A DNA stretch of 64,000 nt from G020354785 sp964461435 (GCA_964461435.1 CAYWUI010000009.1:1-64000); one strand, 5' to 3'; shown: positions 16,792 to 25,791, counted from the stretch's first letter. Program-made: numbers and translations. The notes: generated from the letters alone by a model not told the origin.

Positions 16792-17709
16792 ATGCCTTTA
16801 AATATACCCGATAATCTGCCTGCAATAGAAATCCTAAGGGAAGAAAATATATTTGTGATGCATGAAACAAATGCTACTCATCAGGATATCAGGCCCATGC
16901 AGGTTGTGATCTTAAATTTAATGCCTGTAAAAATTACCACTGAAATCCATATATTAAGATTACTGTCAAATACTCCCCTTCAGGTAGAGATTGTTTTGCT
17001 GCATACAAAAGACCACGTGTCCAGGCATACGCCTATTGAGCACCTTAAGTCTTTTTACAAGACCTATAAGGAAATAAAAGACAGGAAGTTCGATGGTATG
17101 ATTATTACAGGGGCCCCGATAGAGCATCTTGAATTTGAGGCAGTTGACTATTGGGATGAATTAAAGGAGATCATGGACTGGGTGAGATGTAATGTCACAT
17201 CCACAATGTTCATTTGCTGGGGCGCGCAGGCAGGCTTATACCATTATTATAAAATACCTAAATATACACTTGGCCGTAAAATGTTCGGCGTTTTTTACCA
17301 TACTGTCAATGACCCGAAAATACCACTTATCAGGGGCTTTGACGAGGAATTCCAGGCTCCCCATTCAAGATATACCGAGGTAAGGAGAGAGGATATTGAA
17401 AAGGTCAGTGACTTGGTAATTGTATCTGAATCAAAGGAAGCCGGCATATATATAGTTATGACAAAAGACGGACGCCAGATTTTTGTAACCGGACATTCGG
17501 AGTACGATCCGGCAACCCTGAAAGAAGAATATGAGAGAGATATTAATAAGGGACTGGCTATTGATCCACCCAGGAATTATTATTCGGGAGATGATCCCGG
17601 GAAAATCCCTAAGGTGAGATGGAAAAGCCATGCTAACCTTTTATTCTATAACTGGCTGAATTATTATATTTATCAGATGACTCCCTATAATATCGGTGAT
17701 ATAAAATAG
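16792..17709 (+). CDS. metA: Homoserine O-acyltransferase MetA (predicted acetyl-CoA type)
   Basis: 305 residues from ATG 16792 (MPLNIPDNLPAIEIL), the classic MetA N-terminus; a TTG six codons upstream is not needed. The catalytic residues fall at the family positions: Cys142 (FICWGAQ), His235 and Glu237 (TGHSEYDP). Residue 111 is Glu (GAPIEHLEF). In studied MetA proteins Glu111 goes with acetyl-CoA and Gly111 with succinyl-CoA, so the product is probably O-acetylhomoserine. It is the first step of methionine synthesis. Single gene; no riboswitch was seen upstream. Confidence 0.95.
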   Translation: MPLNIPDNLPAIEILREENIFVMHETNATHQDIRPMQVVILNLMPVKITTEIHILRLLSNTPLQVEIVLLHTKDHVSRHTPIEHLKSFYKTYKEIKDRKFDGMIITGAPIEHLEFEAVDYWDELKEIMDWVRCNVTSTMFICWGAQAGLYHYYKIPKYTLGRKMFGVFYHTVNDPKIPLIRGFDEEFQAPHSRYTEVRREDIEKVSDLVIVSESKEAGIYIVMTKDGRQIFVTGHSEYDPATLKEEYERDINKGLAIDPPRNYYSGDDPGKIPKVRWKSHANLLFYNWLNYYIYQMTPYNIGDIK

Positions 17710-17824
17710 GGATGCCTGCAGATAGAATTCATTTATTTCTGTAAATAATTTCAAATTTCTATTTAAAATATTAATTTAACGTGATTTTTAGAGCTTATCC
17801 CACTACCTGTAACAGGAAGACATA

Positions 17825-18739
17825 ATGAAAAGCTACATATTAAGGTCAATATCTCTTGTATTAGTTGTCATATCCACGCTTATATCCCATGCACAAATTA
17901 TTAATTCAGACTTTGAAGACTGGTCCCTGTTTTCAAATTTACGTATGCCTGACGGCTGGACATTCGCAGGAGTAGAGGGTGTTGCCGTTCCTGTTACACG
18001 AACCTCGGAAAGTCACTCAGGGACCTATGCAGCCAAAGGTGAAGTAATGAAAACGGGATTATGTGCTCCTCTATCAATCCTTACCCCTACGTTGGTTTCA
18101 ATCTCCTATGGTAGTGAAAATCTTGGTTTTTCAGTGTTTGAGAAGCACTATTCAATATCAGGATTCTATAAGTTTAATCCTGTTGAGGGTGATAAATTTC
18201 ATATAACTGTCATAATGTTTAATGATACAACAACTGTAGGCATTGGAGCACAAATGATAGAGACAGGAGCAATCGAATATACACCTTTTAATATTGATAT
18301 TAGTTACATATCAGAAGAAATTCCCAATACCTGCTTAATTACTTTTACTATATGCGGTCCTGCAGGTTCTGACGGTTATCATGAAGGTTCTTATTATACT
18401 GTTGATGAGCTGGATTTTGACACGCCGGTTTTATTATACCAGGGATTCGGGGATTTCAATTATCAGTTTGCTTTGCAGCAGAATTATCCTAATCCTTTCG
18501 GCTCAGAAACGGAGATTACCTTTGAGATCCCCGAAAATATGACTGTAAAGATTAAAATATTTAATATACTGGGGCAGGAGATCAATGAACTTGCCGACAG
18601 GAAATATGTAAAAGGCAGTCATTCAATTAAGTGGAATGGAAGGGATTACAATGGCAGAAAAGTATCAAACGGGATTTACTTTTACCAGATACAGTCAGGT
18701 GACCTGTCACAGGCAAAAAAAATGTACCTCCTTCGATAA
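17825..18739 (+). CDS. Secreted protein with T9SS type A sorting domain
   Basis: 304 residues. Signal peptide 1-23 (ending SHAQ). Residues 24-210 are beta-rich and of unknown function (starts IINSDFEDW, a pattern common in secreted carbohydrate-binding-like modules). Residues about 215-304 are a type A T9SS C-terminal domain: FALQQNYPNPFGSETEITF, then IFNILGQEI and a final NGIYFYQIQ...KKMYLLR. It is exported across the outer membrane by T9SS. Single gene. Confidence 0.9.
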   Translation: MKSYILRSISLVLVVISTLISHAQIINSDFEDWSLFSNLRMPDGWTFAGVEGVAVPVTRTSESHSGTYAAKGEVMKTGLCAPLSILTPTLVSISYGSENLGFSVFEKHYSISGFYKFNPVEGDKFHITVIMFNDTTTVGIGAQMIETGAIEYTPFNIDISYISEEIPNTCLITFTICGPAGSDGYHEGSYYTVDELDFDTPVLLYQGFGDFNYQFALQQNYPNPFGSETEITFEIPENMTVKIKIFNILGQEINELADRKYVKGSHSIKWNGRDYNGRKVSNGIYFYQIQSGDLSQAKKMYLLR

Positions 18740-18758
18740 GTAACTTATTGCCTCAACA

Positions 18759-19160
18759 TTAAGCAATCCTTTTTATTACAAAAATCCACAACCAGGCGGT
18801 AATGCTTCCTGCAACATAATAAATGAAGTCAGCAGGATTAAATGAATTTCCAAGAATTGCCTGTCCGATAAAAAAGCTGCGCAGATAATCCAGGAACCGA
18901 GTACTATAAAGTTGCAGGCACTCAAGCAGGCATGTAATAATAAAAACAGCGGCTGCTATTTTCCATACTTTTGCCCGCGGAAAAAAAAGGAATACCATAA
19001 GACACCAGAATACCACGTATAATAAACCTCCCAGGGAATTATTTACCCATTCAAAGGCAGGTCCTCCATAAAACTTTGTATAAAATCCGGCAGGAGTAAT
19101 GACCAGCAATGAAAGTGCGGTTATGATCCTTGCCTTTTTAACTGAATGTAATACTGCCAT
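18759..19160 (-). CDS. DUF2809-family membrane protein
   Basis: 133 residues with about four hydrophobic segments. Features such as GFYTKFYGGPAFEWVNNSLGG near the start, FLLECLQLY and NPADFIYYVAGS are shared with DUF2809 proteins. Function is unknown. It lies tail to tail with the T9SS cargo gene (19 bases apart) and next to the acidic secreted protein. Confidence 0.8.
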   Translation of the reverse strand: MAVLHSVKKARIITALSLLVITPAGFYTKFYGGPAFEWVNNSLGGLLYVVFWCLMVFLFFPRAKVWKIAAAVFIITCLLECLQLYSTRFLDYLRSFFIGQAILGNSFNPADFIYYVAGSITAWLWIFVIKRIA

Positions 19161-19187
19161 TTACGCAAATTGGTTTACAAAGGCAGC

Positions 19188-19943
19188 CTAGGTTTTGGAA
19201 GTATTGGGATTTTTCTTTTGCCTGTTGTTATCTTTATCCCTTAAATCGTAATACAGGAAATAATTATCCAAAAAAGGCGAAGGCATGTTATTCTTTTCAA
19301 AGTATTTTCTCATCTCCTGTATGCTTCTGTCCAGCTCTTTTAAATAATCATCAGGGAAATATTTATCAAAAGGACCGTACCAGGATCCTGTCGTATCTTC
19401 CGGACTTAAAGACGGAGAATGACTTTCAGGCATTCCCGGGAAAGCATGAAATCCAAAAAGAAAATCATTAAAAAATTCCTTCAGGTATTCGTTGTCAAAA
19501 GAAGGGAAGTTCCGGTTAAAGAAATCATCAAAAAAATAATTTTTTAATGTCGTATCACTGCCAAATTCCCAGCTCCGAGTCGAATCTTCAGGGCCAAAAA
19601 AGGACCCGCGACCGGAATCAGGTGATTCCGGAAACATAAATGCATGAGGGAAGAAATCATCGTCATAAAGATTATATATTTCAAGATGATGGTGAAATTT
19701 TTCCAAGAGGGAATCAAGATCCATATCATCTGAATTACCTGACCATGACCAGGAGTATGTTGAATCATAAAGCACCATGTTTCCTTTTTCATCATATTCC
19801 TTCTTCACATCTATCTTTACATCAGGCTGACCTTTATCTTTCTTCTGTGCAACAGACTTACCGGCCAGGAAAATTCCCGGCAACATTAATATTATTATTA
19901 ATGTGTAAATCTTCTTTAAATAAAAATCCGGCATTTTTTTCAT
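19188..19943 (-). CDS. Secreted acidic, aromatic-rich protein with DSTxSW repeats
   Basis: 251 residues. N-terminal signal-like helix (about 10-31, ending SVAQ). The mature part is rich in Asp, Phe, Tyr and Ser and carries three copies of a D-S/T-T-x-S-W element: YDSTYSW, EDSTRSW and EDTTGSW. Two of them are followed by an aromatic/acidic stretch with a YLKE-type motif. I recognise no enzyme or known domain. A periplasmic or surface binding role is possible. Downstream of it lies DUF2809 in the same orientation. Confidence 0.6.
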   Translation of the reverse strand: MKKMPDFYLKKIYTLIIILMLPGIFLAGKSVAQKKDKGQPDVKIDVKKEYDEKGNMVLYDSTYSWSWSGNSDDMDLDSLLEKFHHHLEIYNLYDDDFFPHAFMFPESPDSGRGSFFGPEDSTRSWEFGSDTTLKNYFFDDFFNRNFPSFDNEYLKEFFNDFLFGFHAFPGMPESHSPSLSPEDTTGSWYGPFDKYFPDDYLKELDRSIQEMRKYFEKNNMPSPFLDNYFLYYDLRDKDNNRQKKNPNTSKT

Positions 19944-20096
19944 AACTCAACAATTATTTAAATTATAAACGATAAATTAAAGTCTATATTCTTATCTGCA
20001 CTGAATATATTTTTATATAAAATTATGAAAAAAAACAATAGACTTTGATTACTAACCTGTTGATTTTAACATAATTTAACAGAAGTTTTCAACAAT

Positions 20097-20133
20097 AAAA
20101 AAAGAGGATACCATCACTATAATATCCTCTTTT
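20097..20133 (-). terminator. Rho-independent terminator after the bTHX gene
   Basis: On the minus strand, AAAAGAGGATA (20133-20123) pairs with TATCCTCTTTT (20110-20100) around a 12-base loop, followed by a T run. It ends the bTHX gene 32 bases past its stop. Confidence 0.8.
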
Positions 20134-20164
20134 CTGAAAGATCTTTAATTACTATTTTCTTCTG

Positions 20165-20791
20165 TTATTTTGAGGGTTGCTTTTTTACCTGTGGTTTCTT
20201 TGCTTTTACCCTGGTCATGTCTTTTGCCTTTTCCTGCTGCCCGGTTTGTGCGTGTTTCTTTTTGGCCTGCACTTCCTTTGTTTTGGCCTTTTCCTTTGGC
20301 TCTTCAGTTATTACCTCTTCTTTCTTTACTGTTTTACCGGCGTTCTCTATACCCGGCTTTGCTTTTGCTTTCTGCCGCTCCGGTTTCTTTTTGAATTTGT
20401 CCGTCTTTGATTCGGAGACATCTTTGGATTCGGCTGTTACCACCTTCTGCTTTATTTTTTCATGTTCTTTTACTTCACCTCTTTCGTGTACCTTTTCTGC
20501 CACGGTCTTTTCCTGTTTTACTTTTTCAGGCTTTTTAACATCGCTTTTTACGAGTACCTTCCCTGCTTCAGCTTTTTCTGCCTCAGCTCCCACAGCAACT
20601 TCAGTTTCTTTTTCAATCACCTTTGGCTGTTTATCAGGTGTCTCCATGGCAGTTACTTTAGACGGCTGCGGGGCTATTATCTTTGCTGCAGGTTCAGGAA
20701 TCGTTTTCCTTGCTTTCTTTCTGCGCCTTCTTGCCCCGTAAGTACCCCTGAATAATTTACCTCTACGTGTTTTAATATCACCTTTTCCCAT
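20165..20791 (-). CDS. 30S ribosomal protein bTHX with long charged tail
   Basis: 208 residues. Residues 1-27 (MGKGDIKTRRGKLFRGTYGA, then RRRRKK) match bTHX, a tiny basic protein bound near the head of 16S rRNA. The remaining about 180 residues are low complexity, made of Lys, Glu, Ala, Val and Pro with no hydrophobic core. Typical bTHX is about 25-60 residues, so this is a strongly extended form. The tail may be a disordered RNA- or ribosome-binding extension. It is a single gene with its own terminator. Confidence 0.85.
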   Translation of the reverse strand: MGKGDIKTRRGKLFRGTYGARRRRKKARKTIPEPAAKIIAPQPSKVTAMETPDKQPKVIEKETEVAVGAEAEKAEAGKVLVKSDVKKPEKVKQEKTVAEKVHERGEVKEHEKIKQKVVTAESKDVSESKTDKFKKKPERQKAKAKPGIENAGKTVKKEEVITEEPKEKAKTKEVQAKKKHAQTGQQEKAKDMTRVKAKKPQVKKQPSK

Positions 20792-20878
20792 ATTTATTAA
20801 TTTAATTGAAAATTTTTGAAGGGTTAAAAATATAAATTCCTCTCAATATAAAGATCTTAAAAAAGAAATATTTAATAT

Positions 20879-21103
20879 TTAAAATATCTTTTTAAAAAAA
20901 TTAAGAATAAGAGTAATTAAGATACTGAGCAGGATCATGGTTGTTAAGGGTATGAATACCTTGAAATTCTCCTTTTCAACCCTGATATCTCCGGGAAGGC
21001 GGCCAAACCAGTTCATCTTGTCTCCCAGGAAATAAAGAATCACGCCGATTACGACTATGAACAGGCCTATAATTATTAAATATTTTCCAATAGTTGTATT
21101 CAT
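20879..21103 (-). CDS. DUF2905 family small membrane protein
   Basis: 74 residues, two transmembrane helices (about 5-27 and 46-70) separated by the conserved loop NWFGRLPGDIRVEKENF, which is diagnostic of DUF2905. Function unknown. It follows the bTHX gene on the same strand side (start 21103) with a short intergenic region. Confidence 0.9.
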   Translation of the reverse strand: MNTTIGKYLIIIGLFIVVIGVILYFLGDKMNWFGRLPGDIRVEKENFKVFIPLTTMILLSILITLILNFFKKIF

Positions 21104-21303
21104 AAATTATTTTCATTATATAAATTAAATATAAATAATATTTATTATTAATAAAAATATGTTTATAACATGATACTAATTAACAACTAATTGAGTTTAT
21201 ACATTTAAATGATCAAAACAAACATGTCCAGTGTCAGTCTAATTTAGCTGTTGATTTTCTGCTATAAATGTTGTAATTTAAAAAAACTAAATTCTGCTCC
21301 CTT

Positions 21304-21495
21304 ATGCTTGAACATCAGAAACTGATACTCGAAAAAGTAAGTAATGACAGGGAATTGTTCAGAAAGGAATTATTGAAATCATTAAAGTGGTTAAAGTCAT
21401 ATGAGATTTATAAATTACATGCATGGTTAAGACAAAGATTTTATATGACACACTATGACATTATCAAAGATGTTTTCCGGTACATAGCGGCCTGA
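21304..21495 (+). CDS. Small helical protein, Bacteroidota-conserved type
   Basis: 63 residues: MLEHQKLILEKV, DRELFRKELLKSLKWL, KLHAWLRQRFYMTHYDII. It is predicted all-helical and soluble. I recall similar 60-residue proteins (EHQK...ELFxKEL..L..W) in other Bacteroidota, but no function. It lies tail to tail with the dnaE2-like gene 15 bases away. Confidence 0.65.
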   Translation: MLEHQKLILEKVSNDRELFRKELLKSLKWLKSYEIYKLHAWLRQRFYMTHYDIIKDVFRYIAA

Positions 21496-21510
21496 TACTC
21501 ATTATTGCAA

Positions 21511-24456
21511 TCAGTACCTGGGATCTTTAACAAATGGCAGTTTTGCCATTTTTTTAACCTCTATGCCGGGAAATCCAAATTCCTCAACTACAGTCCCCAG
21601 AATAAGATAAACCCCATATCCCCTGAACGGGTAATATTTGAGGGAATCAGGAAAATTCACAGTATCAAAGAATTCACCCCTGGCATCAAGAAAGCATCCA
21701 AAGTGCATCCATTCTTCCTTCACAGTTCTTACATTTTTTATGGTTACCAGGTCCCCGAGGATCTTTATTGTCTTGCCTACATTATTAATCAGATCCCCTG
21801 CAAAAATATTTCCGTTATACTTTGTCTTTAACAAATCGAACCAGGTTACTGTAACCGGGAATCCAAGCAATTCAATTTCATCATACGCATCTTCAGTTTT
21901 TGTCTGTTCAAGTTCAGGAAGTTTGAATTCCCTGGGTCTTTCTTGAAAAAGAAGATTATTATTATGCTCTTTACTGGTTTTTCCGAGTAACATATGGGCT
22001 TCCCACAGCAGTTGTTTTTTTTGCTTTCCTGTAAAGCGCAGTGAGTCCAGGCGTATAAGAATAACCAGTTGTTCAATTCCAACCGGTATACGTGATACAA
22101 AATCTTCAAGGCTTTTATAGGGGCCCTTTGCTATCCTGTTTTCGACAATAGCATCAGCTACCTTTGATTCAAGGTTCATGATATGAACAAACCCCAGGTA
22201 GATGTCAGTTCCATAAATGCATGTCTTATAATGGCTTTTATTCACACAGGGCAGGTGTATTTTCCCGCCACTGCGCCTTGCCTCATTGATATATATACGT
22301 GTACGGTAGAATCCCCCGAAATTGTTTATGACGGCTACCATGAATTCGAGGGGGAAGTATGTCTTAAGGTACAGGCTCTGGTAACTCTCAACGGCATAGG
22401 ACGCGGAATGGGCCTTGGAGAAGGCATAACCTGCAAAGGAAGCAATCTGCCTCCACACCTCGCGTGTAAGTTCATCAGCATATCCCCGTTCCCTGCAATT
22501 ATCAAAAAACTTTCCGCGTATACGCTCAAATTCTTTTTTCGACCGGAACCTCCCGGCCATGGCCCTGCGTAATATATCTGCATCTGATAAATCCAGTCCG
22601 GCAAAATGATGACAAATCTTTATAACATCTTCCTGGTACACCATTACACCAAAGGTTTCCTGAAGCTGCTCCTTCATTATGGGATGAAGATACTCAAAGT
22701 TGTCCGGGTCATGAAATCGCTTTATATACTCTTTCATCATTCCTGATTTGGCTACACCGGGACGAATAATAGAACTTGCAGCTACAAGGCTCAGGTAATT
22801 GTTGCAGTGTAATTTTTTTAACAGTCCGCGCATTGCAGGACTTTCAATATAGAAACACCCGTTTGTTTCCCCGCTGAATAGTTTTTCGTTGACCTTCATG
22901 TCCTCCTTGAATTTCTTTACCTGGTGGACATCGACTTTTATTCCTTTGTTCTCCATGATAATCTCCACGCTCTCATTGATATGGCCTATGCCTCTCTGGC
23001 TGAGAATATCCAGTTTTTCAAACCCCAGCTCATCAGCCACATACATATCAAACTGCGTAGTGGGGAAGCCCTTGGGAGGGAGGTCAAGGGCAGTATAGGA
23101 TGTAACCGGTTCTTCAGACACTAAAATTCCTCCTGCATGAACACTGCGGATGTTGGGAAAATTTATCAGAAGACTTCCCATGCAGAACATCCTTTCGGTA
23201 ATATCATTCTTATTTGTATCTGCAGATGGCTCGTCCACAAGGCGGTCAATATCCTCTTTGGGCAACCCGTAAACCTTCCCGAGCTCACGGAGAATAGACC
23301 GGCCTTTGAAGGTGCTGATGGTACCCAGTAACGCGGTATACTTTTCCCCGTAACGCTTAAAAATATAATCCTGGACTTCATCGCGGTCTTTCCACGAATA
23401 ATCAATATCAAAATCAGGTGGGCTTGTTCTCCTGGGATTAATAAAACGCTCGAAATAGAGATTCAGCTCAATAGGGTCGACGTCAGTGATCTTTAGGCAA
23501 TATGCCACAATGCTGTTAGCCCCGCTGCCCCTTCCCACATGATAAAATCCACGGCTCATCGAATAACGTATAATATCCCATGTAATCAGGAAATATGCCG
23601 AAAATCCGAGTTTATCAATCACCTGCAGTTCATGTTTTACACGGTTTAATGCTTCTTTACCGGACTTTCCGTACCGGTAAGCCAGTCCGTCATAAGCCAG
23701 CTTTTCCAGCAAAATCTTATCGTCATACCTGCTTCCTGTAAATGTCTGCCTGTTTTTAACAGTATTATAATCGAAATTAATGCTGCATTCTTCAATGAGC
23801 ATTTCAGTGTTCCTTATTACCTGGGGGTAATCTTCATAAGCAATGCATAAAAGGTCGGGAGGAAGTAATTTTTCCGAGGGAGAAGCGAGTTGTGAAGGTG
23901 TGAGTTTACTCAGCAAAGTATTATTATCAATTGCCCTGAGATGTTTATGCAACAGGTAATCCGTATCTTCACAGAAAGTTACCGGCTGAAAAGCAATAAG
24001 CTGCGACTGGTTGTAACGGAACCTTGAGGAAATAAGTTTTCTTGTGTCGCCGGGTTTGAGGCCTGCAAATTCATTTTCCTTCAATTTACGGGGCAGCTCT
24101 GACTGAAACGGGTATACAACGTATGCATTGCTGAAAACAGGGGGACAGGGGGGGAGAGAAGCATCGTTGAGGTTATGCCACGTAAGAAATTCGTTTATTT
24201 CCCTGAACCCCGCGTTGTTCTTTGCTATGACAGTATATACAGGTTTGTTTTGATCGTCCCTGAATTCAATGCCTGCAATAGGTTTTATATTGTTTAATTT
24301 ACATTCCCTCACAAAATCTATTGTGCCCATAGTATTGTTAATGTCGGTAAGTGCAAGGGCAGGTATTCCATTCCTTTTTGCCTCGCAAACCAGCTTTTCC
24401 ACGGGCATTGTCCCATACCGCAAGCTGTAATATGAGTGACAGTTCAGGTACATCAA
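21511..24456 (-). CDS. DNA polymerase III alpha-like subunit, DnaE2/ImuC type
   Basis: 981 residues, shorter than replicative DnaE (about 1150-1250). The N-terminal PHP domain is degenerate: it keeps HSYYSL (His7) but reads LTDINNTMG at 36-44 where active PHP domains have TDH. The polymerase core has the catalytic PDFDID at 347-352 and later finger motifs; the C-terminus holds an OB-type region. The PHP decay, length and placement beside dinB fit the error-prone DnaE2/ImuC class rather than the replicative one. It is the second gene of an operon: it starts 8 bases after dinB. It acts in damage-induced translesion synthesis (inference from family). Confidence 0.88.
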   Translation of the reverse strand: MMYLNCHSYYSLRYGTMPVEKLVCEAKRNGIPALALTDINNTMGTIDFVRECKLNNIKPIAGIEFRDDQNKPVYTVIAKNNAGFREINEFLTWHNLNDASLPPCPPVFSNAYVVYPFQSELPRKLKENEFAGLKPGDTRKLISSRFRYNQSQLIAFQPVTFCEDTDYLLHKHLRAIDNNTLLSKLTPSQLASPSEKLLPPDLLCIAYEDYPQVIRNTEMLIEECSINFDYNTVKNRQTFTGSRYDDKILLEKLAYDGLAYRYGKSGKEALNRVKHELQVIDKLGFSAYFLITWDIIRYSMSRGFYHVGRGSGANSIVAYCLKITDVDPIELNLYFERFINPRRTSPPDFDIDYSWKDRDEVQDYIFKRYGEKYTALLGTISTFKGRSILRELGKVYGLPKEDIDRLVDEPSADTNKNDITERMFCMGSLLINFPNIRSVHAGGILVSEEPVTSYTALDLPPKGFPTTQFDMYVADELGFEKLDILSQRGIGHINESVEIIMENKGIKVDVHQVKKFKEDMKVNEKLFSGETNGCFYIESPAMRGLLKKLHCNNYLSLVAASSIIRPGVAKSGMMKEYIKRFHDPDNFEYLHPIMKEQLQETFGVMVYQEDVIKICHHFAGLDLSDADILRRAMAGRFRSKKEFERIRGKFFDNCRERGYADELTREVWRQIASFAGYAFSKAHSASYAVESYQSLYLKTYFPLEFMVAVINNFGGFYRTRIYINEARRSGGKIHLPCVNKSHYKTCIYGTDIYLGFVHIMNLESKVADAIVENRIAKGPYKSLEDFVSRIPVGIEQLVILIRLDSLRFTGKQKKQLLWEAHMLLGKTSKEHNNNLLFQERPREFKLPELEQTKTEDAYDEIELLGFPVTVTWFDLLKTKYNGNIFAGDLINNVGKTIKILGDLVTIKNVRTVKEEWMHFGCFLDARGEFFDTVNFPDSLKYYPFRGYGVYLILGTVVEEFGFPGIEVKKMAKLPFVKDPRY

Positions 24457-24464
24457 TACAAATC

Positions 24465-25625
24465 TTAAATCGTTAATCCCACCGCTCTTATCACCGATCT
24501 TTTCCCATACCTGTTTCTTAACATATCCATTGCCTGGTACAGATTTACCGTTTTGGGAGTATCTTCGAATAAATCCAGTTGAGGGGTACCCTGTATTAAA
24601 TGACTTAATTTTATCCCAATCAATCGTATCAGCATTCTTCTTTGATAAAGTTTTTGAAACAGTTCCCTGGCTACCTCAATAAGCTTATGGTCAAACGAGG
24701 TATAAGGAATACGCTTTTGCAGAGTATGCGTGTCAAAGTTCGAATAACGTATTTTTACAGTTACACAGGAAGTAAGGCGTTGTTTTTGCCTTAGTTCAAA
24801 TGCTGTTCTTTCGATCATTCCCGCCAGTATCTCATTAAGCTTCTTAATATCGGTTGTATCTTCGTCAAAGGTCGTTTCAGTACTTATTGATTTTCGTTCG
24901 GAATAAGGCCTAACAGGGGCAGCATCTATCCCGTTTGCCTTTTTCCAGATTTCAATGCCATTTCTGCCCAGGACTTTTTCTATCATCTCAGGCGGAATCA
25001 TGCTCAGGGTACCAATAGTAACAATTCCCATGGACCGCAATAAATGATAAGTCCTGTCCCCAATCATGGGAATTTTTTTTATGGGCAAAGGATGCAGGAA
25101 AGGCTTCACCAGTATGCCGGGGACTTCCTTTTCTCCGTTAGGCTTGGCCTCTCCTGTTGCTATTTTTGAGACTGTCTTATTTACAGATAACCCAAAAGAT
25201 ATGGGAAGGCCCGTATTTTTCAGGATAGACTGCCTCAATTCCTTTGTCCACTTCAGGCAGCCAAAAAACCTGTCCATCCCTGTAATATCAATGTAATGTT
25301 CATCAATAGAGACCTTTTCGTATACCGGGGCCCTCTCCGCAATAATCTCCGTGACAATTTTCGAATACTTGCTGTAAACCTCAAGGTCTCCCCTTATTAC
25401 AATAGCATCGGAACAAAGCATGATGGCCATTTTCATGGGCATAGCAGAGTGTACCCCGTATTTCCTGGCTTCATAGCTGCAACTGGCAACCACACTGCGG
25501 CCCGAATTACCCCCTATAATTACCGGCTTTCCATTAAGCCTGCTGTTTATCAGCCGCTCTACCGACACGAAAAACGTGTCCATGTCCATGTGTACAATAT
25601 TTCTTTCGCCGTTGAACTGCATCAT
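24465..25625 (-). CDS. dinB: Y-family DNA polymerase (DinB-type) with clamp-binding motif
   Basis: 386 residues. Catalytic Asp14 and Asp16 (VHMDMDTFFV), and SIDEHYID at 106-113, which has His where most relatives have Ala/Gly after DE. Thumb and little-finger domains follow. QLDLF at 349-353 is a canonical beta-clamp binding motif, unusual in not being at the extreme C-terminus. It is followed directly by the dnaE2-like gene, and faces the LexA-like repressor across 166 bases. A start at Met2 is equally likely. Confidence 0.92.
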   Translation of the reverse strand: MMQFNGERNIVHMDMDTFFVSVERLINSRLNGKPVIIGGNSGRSVVASCSYEARKYGVHSAMPMKMAIMLCSDAIVIRGDLEVYSKYSKIVTEIIAERAPVYEKVSIDEHYIDITGMDRFFGCLKWTKELRQSILKNTGLPISFGLSVNKTVSKIATGEAKPNGEKEVPGILVKPFLHPLPIKKIPMIGDRTYHLLRSMGIVTIGTLSMIPPEMIEKVLGRNGIEIWKKANGIDAAPVRPYSERKSISTETTFDEDTTDIKKLNEILAGMIERTAFELRQKQRLTSCVTVKIRYSNFDTHTLQKRIPYTSFDHKLIEVARELFQKLYQRRMLIRLIGIKLSHLIQGTPQLDLFEDTPKTVNLYQAMDMLRNRYGKRSVIRAVGLTI

Positions 25626-25672
25626 GAATAAAGCCTGTTTATTTTATTGTTACAATTTTTTAAATAAAATTT

Positions 25673-25702
25673 TTTGTTTTTCAATTAATTGTATTATTTT
25701 TG
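25673..25702 (+). promoter_or_regulatory. Promoter of the LexA-like gene
   Basis: TTTG (25673-25676) and TATTTTTG (25695-25702) are 18 bases apart, close to the Bacteroidota -33/-7 consensus. The last base of the -7 element is the first base of operator-like repeat 1, so a repressor bound there would block it: autoregulation is implied. Confidence 0.55.
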
Positions 25703-25716
25703 ATTACATAATAATC
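25702..25716. promoter_or_regulatory. Operator-like inverted repeat 1: GATTA-N5-TAATC
   Basis: GATTA at 25702-25706, CATAA spacer, TAATC at 25712-25716. It lies in the divergent intergenic region between dinB and the LexA-like gene, immediately downstream of the -7 element. The same half-sites and spacing occur again 24 bases on. Confidence 0.65.
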
Positions 25717-25725
25717 AAATTATAA

Positions 25726-25740
25726 GATTATAATATAATC
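25726..25740. promoter_or_regulatory. Operator-like inverted repeat 2: GATTA-N5-TAATC
   Basis: GATTA at 25726-25730, TAATA spacer, TAATC at 25736-25740. It has identical half-sites and spacing to repeat 1 and lies 24 bases downstream, a little over two helical turns, so two repressor dimers could bind near one face. Confidence 0.65.
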
Positions 25741-25791
25741 ATTTTTTTATAAAAAACCTATTGGAAATTAGTTTTTATTATTCTTAAAAAT

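Noticed and set aside
20170..20755. Long plus-strand frames opposite the bTHX gene
   Set aside because: They are mirror frames of the Lys/Glu-rich tail and give Phe/Cys/Ser-rich nonsense.
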